Origin: a virus
Strand: one strand, 5' to 3'
Length of the DNA stretch: 48,542 bases
IMG/VR virus record: IMGVR_UViG_3300008952_000087
Location: 1-48,542 of that record
Shown here piece after piece: positions 14,731-21,679 of this stretch (position 1 is its first letter; the number at the start of each line of letters is the position of its first letter). The notes beneath the pieces are model-generated. The model was not told the DNA's origin. It made no database searches and worked only from the letters and a program-made list of their open reading frames with translations. A program made the position numbers and the translations under genes.

Positions 14731-14925
14731 CTATGCTTCGGCCGCCTCGGCAAGCGCAGCGAGCACCATGATAAAGCTATCGCGCCTCGCTGGATCTTGG
14801 TCGGGCGCAAGAAGTTGCGCGGTCATGGCCAAGCCGATCACCACTCTCTCGCATGTGGAGGACGAACCCTCAAAAGGGGTTGTTGCGGCAAAGGTTTCTT
14901 CGGAAGTTTCAAAAGTTTCATTCAT
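14731..14925 (-). CDS. Hypothetical acidic protein, 64 aa
   Basis: MNETFETSEETFAATTPFEG, then a helical half (VVIGLAMTAQLLAPDQ, FIMVLAALAEAAEA). Acidic and Ala-rich. No known family. It lies between the unit led by the 15262 promoter and the SH3-like chain. Confidence 0.55.
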   Translation of the reverse strand: MNETFETSEETFAATTPFEGSSSTCERVVIGLAMTAQLLAPDQDPARRDSFIMVLAALAEAAEA

Positions 14926-14946
14926 GGGTAGATCCCTGTAAATGGT

Positions 14947-15231
14947 TTAGCCTGCTGCCAAAATGGCGGCAAGCTGGGAAGCGGTGAGGTTGTCAACCGA
15001 GATGGTCTTAACCTTGTGAACGGTAACCTCGGCACCTGGACGACGTTGGGCACAGACTGATCCGCCCCCTTCGATGCCAAGCACGTATTCGTTGGAGTTG
15101 TCGCGCCGCTGGCGGAAAAAGCCGGAAGGCTTTACGCCTGCCTTGCGCAGTAACGCGCGAATCTGGCGCTTGCCATCATTCCAAGAGACAACCGACCGAT
15201 CTGCCGAAGTTTTGAGGGTTCCGATTTTCAT
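14947..15231 (-). CDS. Hypothetical protein, 94 aa
   Basis: MKIGTLKTSADRSVVSWNDG, a basic centre (RQIRALLRKAG, FFRQRRDNSNEYVLGIEGGG) and an Ala-rich C-terminus (LTASQLAAILAAG). AAAGGAG lies 7-8 nt before the ATG. First gene behind the 15262-15315 promoter. Confidence 0.65.
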   Translation of the reverse strand: MKIGTLKTSADRSVVSWNDGKRQIRALLRKAGVKPSGFFRQRRDNSNEYVLGIEGGGSVCAQRRPGAEVTVHKVKTISVDNLTASQLAAILAAG

Positions 15232-15261
15232 GCTTAAGCTCCTTTCTTTAGCTTATGATCT

Positions 15262-15315
15262 ATTATCTCATCTCGCGAGCAAAAAGTCAAGCTTGAGATG
15301 TCAAAGGAATGTCAA
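15262..15315 (-). promoter_or_regulatory. Three-box early promoter (copy 1)
   Basis: Minus strand: TTGACA-N5-TTGACA-N8-TTGACT-N17-GATAAT, with TGA before the -10 (extended -10). The upstream boxes lie inside the 3' end of the 15287-15577 gene, whose last codons (LDIPLTSQA-stop) are spelled by the boxes. Confidence 0.88.
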
Positions 15316-15577
15316 GATCCCAATACTCGGTAAACGATCCAGCATGCCAGTTGCCACCGCGTACCGGTGTGCCGTTGGCGTTCTGGTAGTCCAGAAAATG
15401 CACGTCAACGTAATGACAGTTTTGAGACGCGAACGGCTTGTTAATGCGGAGCACAATAGCCCTCGCACCTGCTGGCAGTTCGATGGGATCACCACCGTGA
15501 CCGTACTTGTTCGCAATGCGCTCGCTTTGAAGGGTAAGAATGTCGCCGGTCTGAATGAGATGTCCGAAAGTGGCCAT
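15287..15577 (-). CDS. SH3-like protein (GDIL type), 96 aa
   Basis: MATFGHLIQTGDILTLQSER, then ARAIVLRINKPFAS and YVDVHFLDY. The order of GD-I-L, A-I-V-L-R-I and V-H-F resembles the SH3-like family with a longer middle. Its last ten codons run through the next promoter's TTGACA boxes. It has its own promoter at 15602. Confidence 0.68.
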   Translation of the reverse strand: MATFGHLIQTGDILTLQSERIANKYGHGGDPIELPAGARAIVLRINKPFASQNCHYVDVHFLDYQNANGTPVRGGNWHAGSFTEYWDLDIPLTSQA

Positions 15578-15601
15578 GATGTCTCTCCTTATTACTCTAT
15601 G

Positions 15602-15655
15602 ATTATCCCATTTTTGGAGCCTAAAGTCAAGCGTCGGATGTCAAGAGAATGTCAA
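15602..15655 (-). promoter_or_regulatory. Three-box early promoter (copy 2)
   Basis: TTGACA-N5-TTGACA-N8-TTGACT-N17-GATAAT with TGG extended -10, 23 nt before the ATG at 15577. The upstream gene's TGA (after ERIT) is part of the first box. Confidence 0.88.
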
Positions 15656-15876
15656 GTAATGCGCTCCAGAAACATCTGGTGAAAACGCAGGATCGAAGTA
15701 CCAAACTTTACCATGTAAATCCCACTTCGCGGTGCTCCCTCGCTCGGGTGCGTTACCACTTCCACAACCAAGCCGATCCGACTGTCGGGCAGGCGCGCCT
15801 GGTGTGTCCCTTCTTTCACTCGGACCAGATCACCAGCATGCAAAGGTTCATTTGTCTGTTTCGGGTTCGTATCCAT
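15652..15876 (-). CDS. SH3-like protein (AGDLVRV type)
   Basis: 74 aa from MDTNPKQTNEPLHAGDLVRV, then SRIGLVVEVVTHP, IYMVKFGTSI and FLERIT. A TTG start ten codons earlier is possible but the ATG is preferred. It overlaps the gene above by 29 nt, and its own first codons follow an oriented AAAYAAACCTT copy. Confidence 0.68.
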   Translation of the reverse strand: MDTNPKQTNEPLHAGDLVRVKEGTHQARLPDSRIGLVVEVVTHPSEGAPRSGIYMVKFGTSILRFHQMFLERIT

Positions 15877-16045
15877 CAAGGTTTGTTTGGGGCATAAGGT
15901 ACACAAGGTAGTCTTCGAGAAAATAGCCTTCCTGTTCCATATCGGGCATTGAAGCTATAATATCATCAAGAACCGCTTTGAGATACTCAATCTCCTCGAG
16001 TTTTTTATTGTGCCGGTAGTCGGCAAGGTTTACAATCTCACCCAT
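15848..16045 (-). CDS. Hypothetical helical acidic protein, 65 aa
   Basis: Start at MGEIVNLADYRHNKKLEEIE, overlapping the upstream stop as TAATG; a longer frame to 16111 is discarded. YLKAVLDDIIASMPDMEQEG and EDYLVYLMPQ are helical. The pattern resembles small phage proteins that begin with NLADYR, function unknown. Confidence 0.62.
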   Translation of the reverse strand: MGEIVNLADYRHNKKLEEIEYLKAVLDDIIASMPDMEQEGYFLEDYLVYLMPQTNLDGYEPETDK

Positions 16046-16347
16046 TAGAAAGGTACTTCCAAATAGGGATCTTGGGTAAAGGTCGTTGCCTCGAATACCA
16101 GAGGGTGCCACTCTTGGTTAACGCCGTTGCGACGGGTCAAACCAATATGGCAGCTTGTAGTCTGGGATTTGTACGTACCGCTCGCGGTATAGTTACCCAT
16201 CACTGTCACCCCATTGGGGAACCGGTGGCCAATCTTTAGCCAGTACGAATAAAGGTTAACGCCATCGGTGGTTAGGCTTGCTCGCCCATTCCGCGCTTTC
16301 TTACCGGCTTTCCAGGCTTTGATAACTCCATCATTGTTTAGTTTCAT
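16045..16347 (-). CDS. Conserved phage protein of unknown function, 100 aa
   Basis: VIKAWKAGKKARNGRASLTT then LYSYWLKIGHR, YTASGTYKSQTTSCHIG and WHPLVFEATT. I recall the AGxxARxG...LxTDG...LYSY...YTAxGxYxSQTTSxH pattern from many unrelated phages, where it is uncharacterised. The Cys/His pair near residue 75 could matter. Confidence 0.7.
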   Translation of the reverse strand: MKLNNDGVIKAWKAGKKARNGRASLTTDGVNLYSYWLKIGHRFPNGVTVMGNYTASGTYKSQTTSCHIGLTRRNGVNQEWHPLVFEATTFTQDPYLEVPF

Positions 16348-16356
16348 TGTATCCTC

Positions 16357-17634
16357 TTAGTCAATCGCGATTACACGTTCGTTAGTTTCAAAGTACGGAC
16401 GATCCGCGTTTGCCTTGGTCGTCATCCACATGCGCTGGCATGCGCTGGAAACTGGCTTAGGAGCACACATATCGGTGAGGATAATGTGACCGTCAAAGTT
16501 GTGATCGTTCACGTACTTAGTGGGTGCATCGAAGCAAGTACCACCACAGAGGACACGTTCCCACTTGCGGGTCTGTCCCTGCTTCCAAACATAAACCTTG
16601 TCCTCGGCAACCTGGGTATCAAAGGGAACCACGGTAAACTCGGCAACTTCGGCCAACTCGTTCAACTCGCTGAAGAACGCTGCCAGCATTGCATCGTCCA
16701 CCGATCCGCTCTGGTCGATGCTGATCGCGATCTTCGCATGGCGGCGCACTCGCTTGCCGGGATGGATGCGCGGGTAACGCTTGTTTAGCCGTCGCGGTGT
16801 GCTGCGCTTGTCGGCTCGCTGGGAGGTTTTGACAAAGTAGCGCAGAACCTTGCGCCAGTCTACACGGGTTTGGATGCGATCAAGGATATCCTGACGCATG
16901 GACGAAGACACAGATCCCCAGTTACGCGCCTTCTCGGCTTCCTCGGCAGCTTTTTTGATCGCCTCCTTCAATCGCTCGGTCGCGATGTCGTTAGCGGTCC
17001 CCTCGGAATCGCCAAACTCATCATGTGAGTCGAAGCTATCAGCACCACCGAACGGGTCACCATCGCCTGGTTGCCCTTCGCCTGGTTGCCCTTCACCGGG
17101 TTGGCCTTCGCCTCCGGATTCCCCCTCTTGATCGCCTTCCTCTTGCTTCTTTTTTAGTGCTTCAAGATACCACTCGTAAGACATGCCCTCTGGCAGTTCA
17201 GCAAATGGACCTTCGCCGGGGATGCATCCCTTCATGGGTTCGCCATTGATGGGTGGACCTGGATCGTCTTCGCCTGGTAGCTTGCCCTTCATCTCGGGCA
17301 ACCCGTTGATGGCCAAGTCCATGGCAATATTATCGATCCGCTTCAAGCCGTCGATAGGCTTGCGACCGGTCACATGCTCAAAGATGATATGATAAAACTC
17401 GTGCATGAGGACGCCCAGCTTGTGATCATCCTTCAATGCTGCCATGAAGTCAGGATTATAAAGCATCTCAAACTGTGCTCGCTCCTCGTTCACGCGGACC
17501 CCAGCCGTGGCGATTGCCTTGGAAGGGGTCTTATCAATCCGACGAGAAAGCGCAGCAAAAAACGGCTCTTGCATGAGCAAGCGCGCGGTGTGCATGTTCA
17601 AGTTGAAGGGGATTTTGGTTTCTTCGTCGTTCAT
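16357..17634 (-). CDS. VWA-like domain metallopeptidase (DUF2201-like)
   Basis: 425 aa. N-terminal zinc site LMHEFYHIIFEHV (HExxH) at residues about 77-89. A Gly/Glu/Pro-rich linker with repeats of GEGQPGEGQP covers about 175-205. The C-terminal half has a VWA-like fold with MIDAS DQSGSV near residue 310. These proteins work with MoxR AAA+ ATPases, here encoded at 18500-19579. The pair probably remodels or cleaves a protein complex; the substrate is unknown. Its own three-box promoter lies 20 nt upstream. Confidence 0.83.
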   Translation of the reverse strand: MNDEETKIPFNLNMHTARLLMQEPFFAALSRRIDKTPSKAIATAGVRVNEERAQFEMLYNPDFMAALKDDHKLGVLMHEFYHIIFEHVTGRKPIDGLKRIDNIAMDLAINGLPEMKGKLPGEDDPGPPINGEPMKGCIPGEGPFAELPEGMSYEWYLEALKKKQEEGDQEGESGGEGQPGEGQPGEGQPGDGDPFGGADSFDSHDEFGDSEGTANDIATERLKEAIKKAAEEAEKARNWGSVSSSMRQDILDRIQTRVDWRKVLRYFVKTSQRADKRSTPRRLNKRYPRIHPGKRVRRHAKIAISIDQSGSVDDAMLAAFFSELNELAEVAEFTVVPFDTQVAEDKVYVWKQGQTRKWERVLCGGTCFDAPTKYVNDHNFDGHIILTDMCAPKPVSSACQRMWMTTKANADRPYFETNERVIAID

Positions 17635-17653
17635 TCCTTACCTCACTATAATA

Positions 17654-17707
17654 AGTATAGCAGTCGAGCGGATTAAAGTCAACAGTTTAATGTCAGGAGA
17701 TTGTCAA
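17654..17707 (-). promoter_or_regulatory. Three-box early promoter (copy 3)
   Basis: TTGACA-N5-CTGACA-N8-TTGACT-N17-TATACT with TGC extended -10. Drives the VWA metallopeptidase gene. The previous gene's stop (after MSDDS) overlaps box 1. Confidence 0.87.
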
Positions 17708-17973
17708 GAGTCGTCTGACATGATTTCGGCCACCTCGGCAACCGTGAGTTGGCGATCAGCTTTCCGACGCTTGTTGTACTCGCGGATCAGCTTGTTATAC
17801 CGCTTGGTATTGGGCTTGCAAAGGTGAATATTGGGGACGCCTAAGCGCGTCATGCGCCTATACATCTCACGGGTTGCCTTCTCGGTATCCTGCCTTGTAA
17901 GGGGCGTTTCGGTGACTACAAGTTTATCATCCTCGAGGGATACATCGGTTTGGCTTACGTACCATTTGCTCAT
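17704..17973 (-). CDS. Hypothetical basic protein, 89 aa
   Basis: Start at MSKWYVSQTDVSLEDDKLVV, which has AAAGGAG 9 nt upstream; longer frames would begin inside the promoter. The C-terminal half is basic and helical (RYNKLIREYNKRRKADRQ, TVAEVAEIMSDDS). No family recognised. Confidence 0.64.
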   Translation of the reverse strand: MSKWYVSQTDVSLEDDKLVVTETPLTRQDTEKATREMYRRMTRLGVPNIHLCKPNTKRYNKLIREYNKRRKADRQLTVAEVAEIMSDDS

Positions 17974-18004
17974 GTTAAGAACTCCTTTCTCTGACTGATG
18001 ATCT

Positions 18005-18058
18005 ATTATCTCATTTATCGAGCCTAAAGTCAAGGCTCAAATGTCAAGAGAGTGTCAA
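18005..18058 (-). promoter_or_regulatory. Three-box early promoter (copy 4)
   Basis: TTGACA-N5-TTGACA-N8-TTGACT-N17-GATAAT with TGA extended -10. The stop of the upstream SH3-like gene (PYT-stop) is in box 1. An oriented AAAYAAACCTT copy abuts the upstream side. Confidence 0.88.
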
Positions 18059-18279
18059 GTATAAGGTTTGTTTGGGTCCGCCCGATATTCGGCTTTAACC
18101 TCTGTGTCCATTTTCCAGAACGTTCTGCCTTCCTCGAAAAGGCGATATCTAAGCCGCTTTTGGTTTACATTCCCATATGCCCCTCTGTGGCTCTCTTTTA
18201 TCTCGAGGATGATCGCGGGGTTGCCCGTCTTCACTCTGAAGAGGAGCGATCCCACGTCAAAGGTTTGTTTGATGATCAC
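18055..18279 (-). CDS. SH3-like protein (DVGSLL type)
   Basis: 74 aa from GTG at 18279, which overlaps the upstream stop as GTGA; an ATG at 18342 would overlap the neighbour by 67 nt. IIKQTFDVGSLLFRV, then NPAIILEIKESH and KRLRYRLFEEG fit the SH3-like pattern. It holds two AAAYAAACCTT copies, one near each end. Confidence 0.62.
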   Translation of the reverse strand: MIIKQTFDVGSLLFRVKTGNPAIILEIKESHRGAYGNVNQKRLRYRLFEEGRTFWKMDTEVKAEYRADPNKPYT

Positions 18280-18497
18280 GGCTCCGGTACTCTCATAAGT
18301 ACATCGTCGTGAAACACCATTTGTAAGTCGCTTTTTAGCCATCGCACCTTATAACGGGGCTTGAAGCTCTCTTTTACGAGGATGTCAATGATCATGCCTG
18401 GACCGTTCTTATCCGTGAACACGGGGTCAGGCGAACCCCGTGCCAGTCGGTTGGTCAGATAAACCAGTTCACCCAAATCGTAGGCTGGATCAGTCAT
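18276..18497 (-). CDS. SH3-like protein (LGELVYL type), 73 aa
   Basis: YDLGELVYLTNRL, then GPGMIIDILVKES, PRYKVRWLKSD and DVLMRVPEP. GE-L-V / G-M-I-I-D / Y-K-V-R-W matches the SH3-like family. It is encoded between the MoxR ATPase and another family member, with its ribosome site in the ATPase's last codons. Confidence 0.68.
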   Translation of the reverse strand: MTDPAYDLGELVYLTNRLARGSPDPVFTDKNGPGMIIDILVKESFKPRYKVRWLKSDLQMVFHDDVLMRVPEP

Positions 18498-18499
18498 TT

Positions 18500-19579
18500 T
18501 TAACCTCCCAGGATAGTAACGAGATGATCGCTAACCTTCACACCGCTGGTGGAAGTTGCCTTGTGGAGTGCCACAACGTTCTCGACGTGATCGGAATCAC
18601 CCAGGACTGTCCACAACTTCATGGCCACCTCACTGGGCAGCGTGACAAAGTAGTTAGCCAGGTTTTGCTGGCGAGTCTCAGACAGTTCGTCCTTGAACAC
18701 TTCAGCCGCTTCAAACTTTTCAATCATCGCAGCGTGGTCGTTGATGCCCCACTCCTTCGTTTTGTCCAGCTTGCCAGCATCGAGTAGATCCTCGATAGTT
18801 ACCTGCCATGCGTAGTTCTCAACGAAGTCCTTTAGAGCAACCGCAGCCTCGAAACCAAGGAACGCGGTGGCAAGGTTGAAAAGAAGATCGCCACTGCCGT
18901 CTTTCTCGAAGACGCCCGCCGGTTCTGCGGTCATGTTGAAGCGATCCCAGGACCGACGTGAAGGATAAACCTTGTTAGGTTCAAAATCACCCTTGTGCTC
19001 AAGGTGCTGACGGTTCTGGTTGATGAAGTCCCAAACGACCGTGTTAACGGTGCCGTTCTTCGCCCACTTGAGCCAATCCTCATCGGTCGGTTCAACGTCG
19101 AACACGGTCCAACGATCAAGTTCTGCGGGATCCATCTCGCCCACTTGGTACTGTGCGCCGTGGTCGCCACCGTTGACAGCAGCAACGATCAAAGTCTCGG
19201 GGTGCAAATGCCAGCCGTTGATCTTCCGGCTATCGGTAAGCTCAAAAAGACCTTGACGCACTTCGACAGTCGCGCGATCCACTTCATCAAGGAACAACAA
19301 CACAGGTTGCTCGCAAGCGGTCACGAGCCAATCGGGCGCGTTCCAAGTCGTGGCCTTACGACCATTGATCGAGGTTTCAGCAGTGTCGGGCAGTCCCAAC
19401 AGGTCGCCCTCGGTCATTTGAGAGGCGCGCCGCTCTACTACGGGCAAATCGCGCGCGTCAGCAATCTGGTACACTACCTGGGATTTGCCGACGCCATGGC
19501 GACCGCGAATAAGGACCGGCAGCTTAGCCTCGAGGATATGAGGAGCGACGGCAGTAAAAGTTGCAAAGTCTACGGACAT
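18500..19579 (-). CDS. MoxR-type AAA+ ATPase
   Basis: 359 aa. Walker A GRHGVGKS at residues about 26-33, Walker B VLLFLDEVDRA near 91-101 and a sensor-1-like AAVNGG near 131. MoxR ATPases work with VWA-domain partners as chaperone-like remodelling machines; the partner is probably the VWA metallopeptidase at 16357-17634. The start MSVDFATFTA has a CTGGAG site upstream, behind the 19619 promoter. Confidence 0.87.
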   Translation of the reverse strand: MSVDFATFTAVAPHILEAKLPVLIRGRHGVGKSQVVYQIADARDLPVVERRASQMTEGDLLGLPDTAETSINGRKATTWNAPDWLVTACEQPVLLFLDEVDRATVEVRQGLFELTDSRKINGWHLHPETLIVAAVNGGDHGAQYQVGEMDPAELDRWTVFDVEPTDEDWLKWAKNGTVNTVVWDFINQNRQHLEHKGDFEPNKVYPSRRSWDRFNMTAEPAGVFEKDGSGDLLFNLATAFLGFEAAVALKDFVENYAWQVTIEDLLDAGKLDKTKEWGINDHAAMIEKFEAAEVFKDELSETRQQNLANYFVTLPSEVAMKLWTVLGDSDHVENVVALHKATSTSGVKVSDHLVTILGG

Positions 19580-19618
19580 TTAATCTCCAGAGTGTTTAAG
19601 TCTCTATCTTATATATCT

Positions 19619-19672
19619 ATTATAGAGGAAAAAAGGTGTAAAGTCAAGCGTGAAAAGTCAAGAGAATGTCAA
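19619..19672 (-). promoter_or_regulatory. Three-box early promoter (copy 5)
   Basis: TTGACA-N5-TTGACT-N8-TTGACT-N17-TATAAT, perfect -10, leading the MoxR unit. The upstream gene's TGA (PPCNG-stop) is in box 1. Confidence 0.88.
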
Positions 19673-19890
19673 CCGTTGCACGGGGGATGGCTCCAGTTTT
19701 CATATTGCCAGTCCGAGATGCGCTCATCATCGCGCAAGGAATCGGTCCAGTTGCACCATGCCTCGCAACGCGCTGGATAGTCTGGCATGCCGTCCTGCTC
19801 ATAGGCGGCGCGGACGTAGGGAAGCACGAAAGAGGTAAACTCTTCAACTGCTTCGGAAAAGGTCATAACGGACGGAAGTTGTGTGGCCAT
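19669..19890 (-). CDS. Hypothetical acidic protein, 73 aa
   Basis: MATQLPSVMTFSEAVEEFTS then VLPYVRAAYEQDGMPDY and CEAWCNWTDSLRDDERISDW. Trp- and Asp-rich with three Cys. A compact helical protein; I do not know the family. AAAGGAG ribosome site behind the 19923 promoter. Confidence 0.62.
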   Translation of the reverse strand: MATQLPSVMTFSEAVEEFTSFVLPYVRAAYEQDGMPDYPARCEAWCNWTDSLRDDERISDWQYENWSHPPCNG

Positions 19891-19922
19891 TTTGGGGGGC
19901 TCCTTTCTCTAACTGATGATCT

Positions 19923-19976
19923 ATTATCTCATTAAACAGGGTAGAAGTCAAGCGCAAGATGTCAGGGAAATGTCAA
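19923..19976 (-). promoter_or_regulatory. Three-box early promoter (copy 6)
   Basis: TTGACA-N5-CTGACA-N8-TTGACT-N17-GATAAT with TGA extended -10. The upstream gene reads through the boxes (DISLTSCA-stop), as in copy 1. Confidence 0.88.
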
Positions 19977-20295
19977 CAACGCTCGGACACCAACCGAACT
20001 CTCGCGCAATGAGCGATAGATCAGCTTGCACCTTGGGTTCTTGGACCCACTCCACGGCGGCATCTGTGACGATCCACAGATCCATCCACTCGCCATCGCC
20101 ATCAACGAACCGCTCGATAAGCCCCGCCAAAACCAGCATATCGAGGGCTTGGAGCGTTTGCGGCATGTTCACGCGGTAATCGCCCTTCTCGAAAGCATAG
20201 GTGTGATCGGCACTTTGGAGCATTTGAGCAAACAGATGCACCTCTGAAGGGGTAAGCCCAATGCCTGCCACGTTTAAAAGGTTTGTTTCAGTCAT
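19948..20295 (-). CDS. Winged-helix-like small protein
   Basis: 115 aa from MTETNLLNVAGIGLTPSEVH; a frame back to 20385 is rejected because it overlaps the zinc-knuckle gene. LTPSEVHLFAQMLQSADHTY, then LQALDMLVLAGLIERFVDG and DLWIVTDAAVEWV read as helix-helix-strand, like a MarR-type winged helix. DNA binding is inference. The C-terminus LTSCA is spelled by the promoter boxes. Confidence 0.6.
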   Translation of the reverse strand: MTETNLLNVAGIGLTPSEVHLFAQMLQSADHTYAFEKGDYRVNMPQTLQALDMLVLAGLIERFVDGDGEWMDLWIVTDAAVEWVQEPKVQADLSLIAREFGWCPSVVDISLTSCA

Positions 20296-20299
20296 AGTT

Positions 20300-21154
20300 T
20301 TAACCCTTTCTCTCTTTAAGCGCGGCATCAATAATAGGAGACTCGCCGGAAAGCCAGTTAGCGGGCGGCTTAATGGTCGCTCCACTTACGCCTGACAATA
20401 GAACCTTGCGGTTATACATACGATCCTCGACTTCCGGGCGCATTACCCACGACCCAATGATGGCACCCTCTGTTGTGGAAATAACACCATCGTGGTTGAT
20501 TCGCATGCGCTCGCCCATATCATCGTAAATGTAGGGAAGCTCGAGCCGTTGGGTGTTGTGTGTTGCAAACTCATTCACCCTTTGGGTTACAAAGATCGCT
20601 TCTGCCGGAGAAAATACAGTAACTCGGTCCCACTCCACGCCCTTAATCATGGTCGCCACGTCGCGACGGTCCCACGTAGTCTCGCCGGGGTTATTGGGAT
20701 CGGGAAAGTATCCCGAGAGTTTCTGAGACACGAGCGCACCAACGCCGATCCCAGTCTCTTGCATGTGCTCCAAGACTGCCTTGCGCAAGATTGCGGTAGC
20801 CGCGACAGCCTTGCGCCTGTCTTCTTTCATAGCCGCACATGTGCGACGAGTATGGCCAACCCCGTGATCTTCGTCATAGGGTTGTTGGTACTTGCAGTAA
20901 GAGCAACGGCGCTTAGGTCCACGCTTTACCAGCTTTTCGCCGGTTTGCGGGTTGGTTCCTGTGCGCTTGGCGATCTGCTTCGCCATGCGTTCTACTCGAG
21001 TCTCGTCCCAAGACGAACCGCCACCGCTCGCAATGGCGTCCGCAAGGTGCTTATAGTTTTTTTGCAACCTCTCGGTCAGTTGTGGACAAGACCGCTTATT
21101 GTGTCCTTGTTGGTAGCATGCGCCACATGTAACGGTTCCGCGAAAGTTTCCCAT
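20300..21154 (-). CDS. Zinc-knuckle protein
   Basis: 284 aa. Residues 10-23, CGACYQQGHNKRSC, are an exact CX2CX4HX4C retroviral-type zinc knuckle. A second Cys/His set (CSYCKYQQP, then GHTRRTC) lies near residues 84-106. The knuckles suggest single-stranded nucleic-acid binding. The C-terminal 150 residues are unfamiliar (WDRVTVFSPAEAIFV, HDGVISTTEGAIIGSW). Related uncharacterised proteins occur in other large phages. Confidence 0.72.
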   Translation of the reverse strand: MGNFRGTVTCGACYQQGHNKRSCPQLTERLQKNYKHLADAIASGGGSSWDETRVERMAKQIAKRTGTNPQTGEKLVKRGPKRRCSYCKYQQPYDEDHGVGHTRRTCAAMKEDRRKAVAATAILRKAVLEHMQETGIGVGALVSQKLSGYFPDPNNPGETTWDRRDVATMIKGVEWDRVTVFSPAEAIFVTQRVNEFATHNTQRLELPYIYDDMGERMRINHDGVISTTEGAIIGSWVMRPEVEDRMYNRKVLLSGVSGATIKPPANWLSGESPIIDAALKERKG

Positions 21155-21183
21155 GTTTTCCTCTCTCTCTATCTTACTCTAAG

Positions 21184-21237
21184 AGTATACCAAATGCTCA
21201 AGTAAAAGTCAATGCTCAAATGTCAGCAGAATGTAAA
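21184..21237 (-). promoter_or_regulatory. Three-box early promoter (copy 7)
   Basis: TTTACA-N5-CTGACA-N8-TTGACT-N17-TATACT with TGG extended -10, leading the zinc-knuckle gene. The upstream gene's final residues (SLHSADI-stop) are encoded across boxes 1 and 2, so box 1 has drifted. Confidence 0.83.
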
Positions 21238-21425
21238 GACTTGCGCAACTCTTTCAAAAGAGAGATTGCAAGCTCAATATCCTCGTGCTCCCCGTTGTTG
21301 ATCCGCAAGTTGCGCAGTAGCCAACGGACGTTAGCCTTTGATATGCGCATGCGCTCGATAGGTACGTCCATCGTTGGAAGGATGGGAAGCAGGGTGGCCA
21401 TTAAAAGCATTCGATCTGTTATCAT
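21216..21425 (-). CDS. Hypothetical protein, 69 aa, leaderless-type start
   Basis: MITDRMLLMATLLPILPTMD then RMRISKANVRWLLRNLRIN and a charged helix (LAISLLKELRKSLH). The -10 hexamer ends only 6 nt before the ATG, so the transcript should begin at the ATG. Ribosome sites for later Met codons are poor. Function unknown. Confidence 0.6.
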   Translation of the reverse strand: MITDRMLLMATLLPILPTMDVPIERMRISKANVRWLLRNLRINNGEHEDIELAISLLKELRKSLHSADI

Positions 21426-21431
21426 GTATAC

Positions 21432-21485
21432 ATTATCTCATAAAGAAGGGAGGAAGTCAAGCCTCTCATGTCAGGAGAATGTCAA
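21432..21485 (-). promoter_or_regulatory. Three-box early promoter (copy 8)
   Basis: TTGACA-N5-CTGACA-N8-TTGACT-N17-GATAAT with TGA extended -10. It follows the structured RNA and lies directly against the ATG at 21425. Confidence 0.87.
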
Positions 21486-21500
21486 GAAAGGTTTGATTAA

Positions 21501-21671
21501 GGAGGCGATAGAAGGTGTGTGCTGTCCTTGCCGCACTCGTCGCTTAGTCCCGCTTTAACTACCTTTCGGCATGCCTGCCTATAAATCTGATCGATTTAAA
21601 ACCCTTGTTTCAGCAGATGGGTTCGTTTGGGACGGTGAACCCGCCTTTAAATATTGCCTTCTATCGCCCCC
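21501..21671 (-). ncRNA. Candidate structured RNA closed by a 15-bp helix
   Basis: The two ends (21657-21671 and 21501-21515) are complementary over 15 positions with a single G-U pair when read as minus-strand RNA; read as plus-strand RNA that pair becomes an A-C mismatch, favouring the minus strand. Inside are GGGTTC-N12-GAACCC, AAATC-N5-GATTT, a TGCCG...CGGCA pairing and GTGC-N10-GCAC. There is no ORF of note in this 184-nt intergenic stretch. It lies 8 nt after the stop of the 268-aa gene. It does not match tmRNA, 6S, RNase P or SRP RNA by eye. Confidence 0.6.
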
Positions 21672-21679
21672 ACCACAAA

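Noticed and set aside
15074-15682. 202-codon open frame on the plus strand
   Set aside because: Crosses two promoters and three minus-strand genes; no motif.
18995-19780. 261-codon open frame on the plus strand
   Set aside because: It is antisense to the MoxR ATPase whose Walker motifs are intact; no ribosome site or promoter, and composition is that of a shadow frame.
20492-21205. 237-codon open frame on the plus strand
   Set aside because: Antisense to the zinc-knuckle gene, which has exact CCHC motifs and its own promoter.
21501-21671. Transposon inverted repeats
   Set aside because: No transposase, only 141 nt between arms, and the G-U pair points to RNA folding instead.
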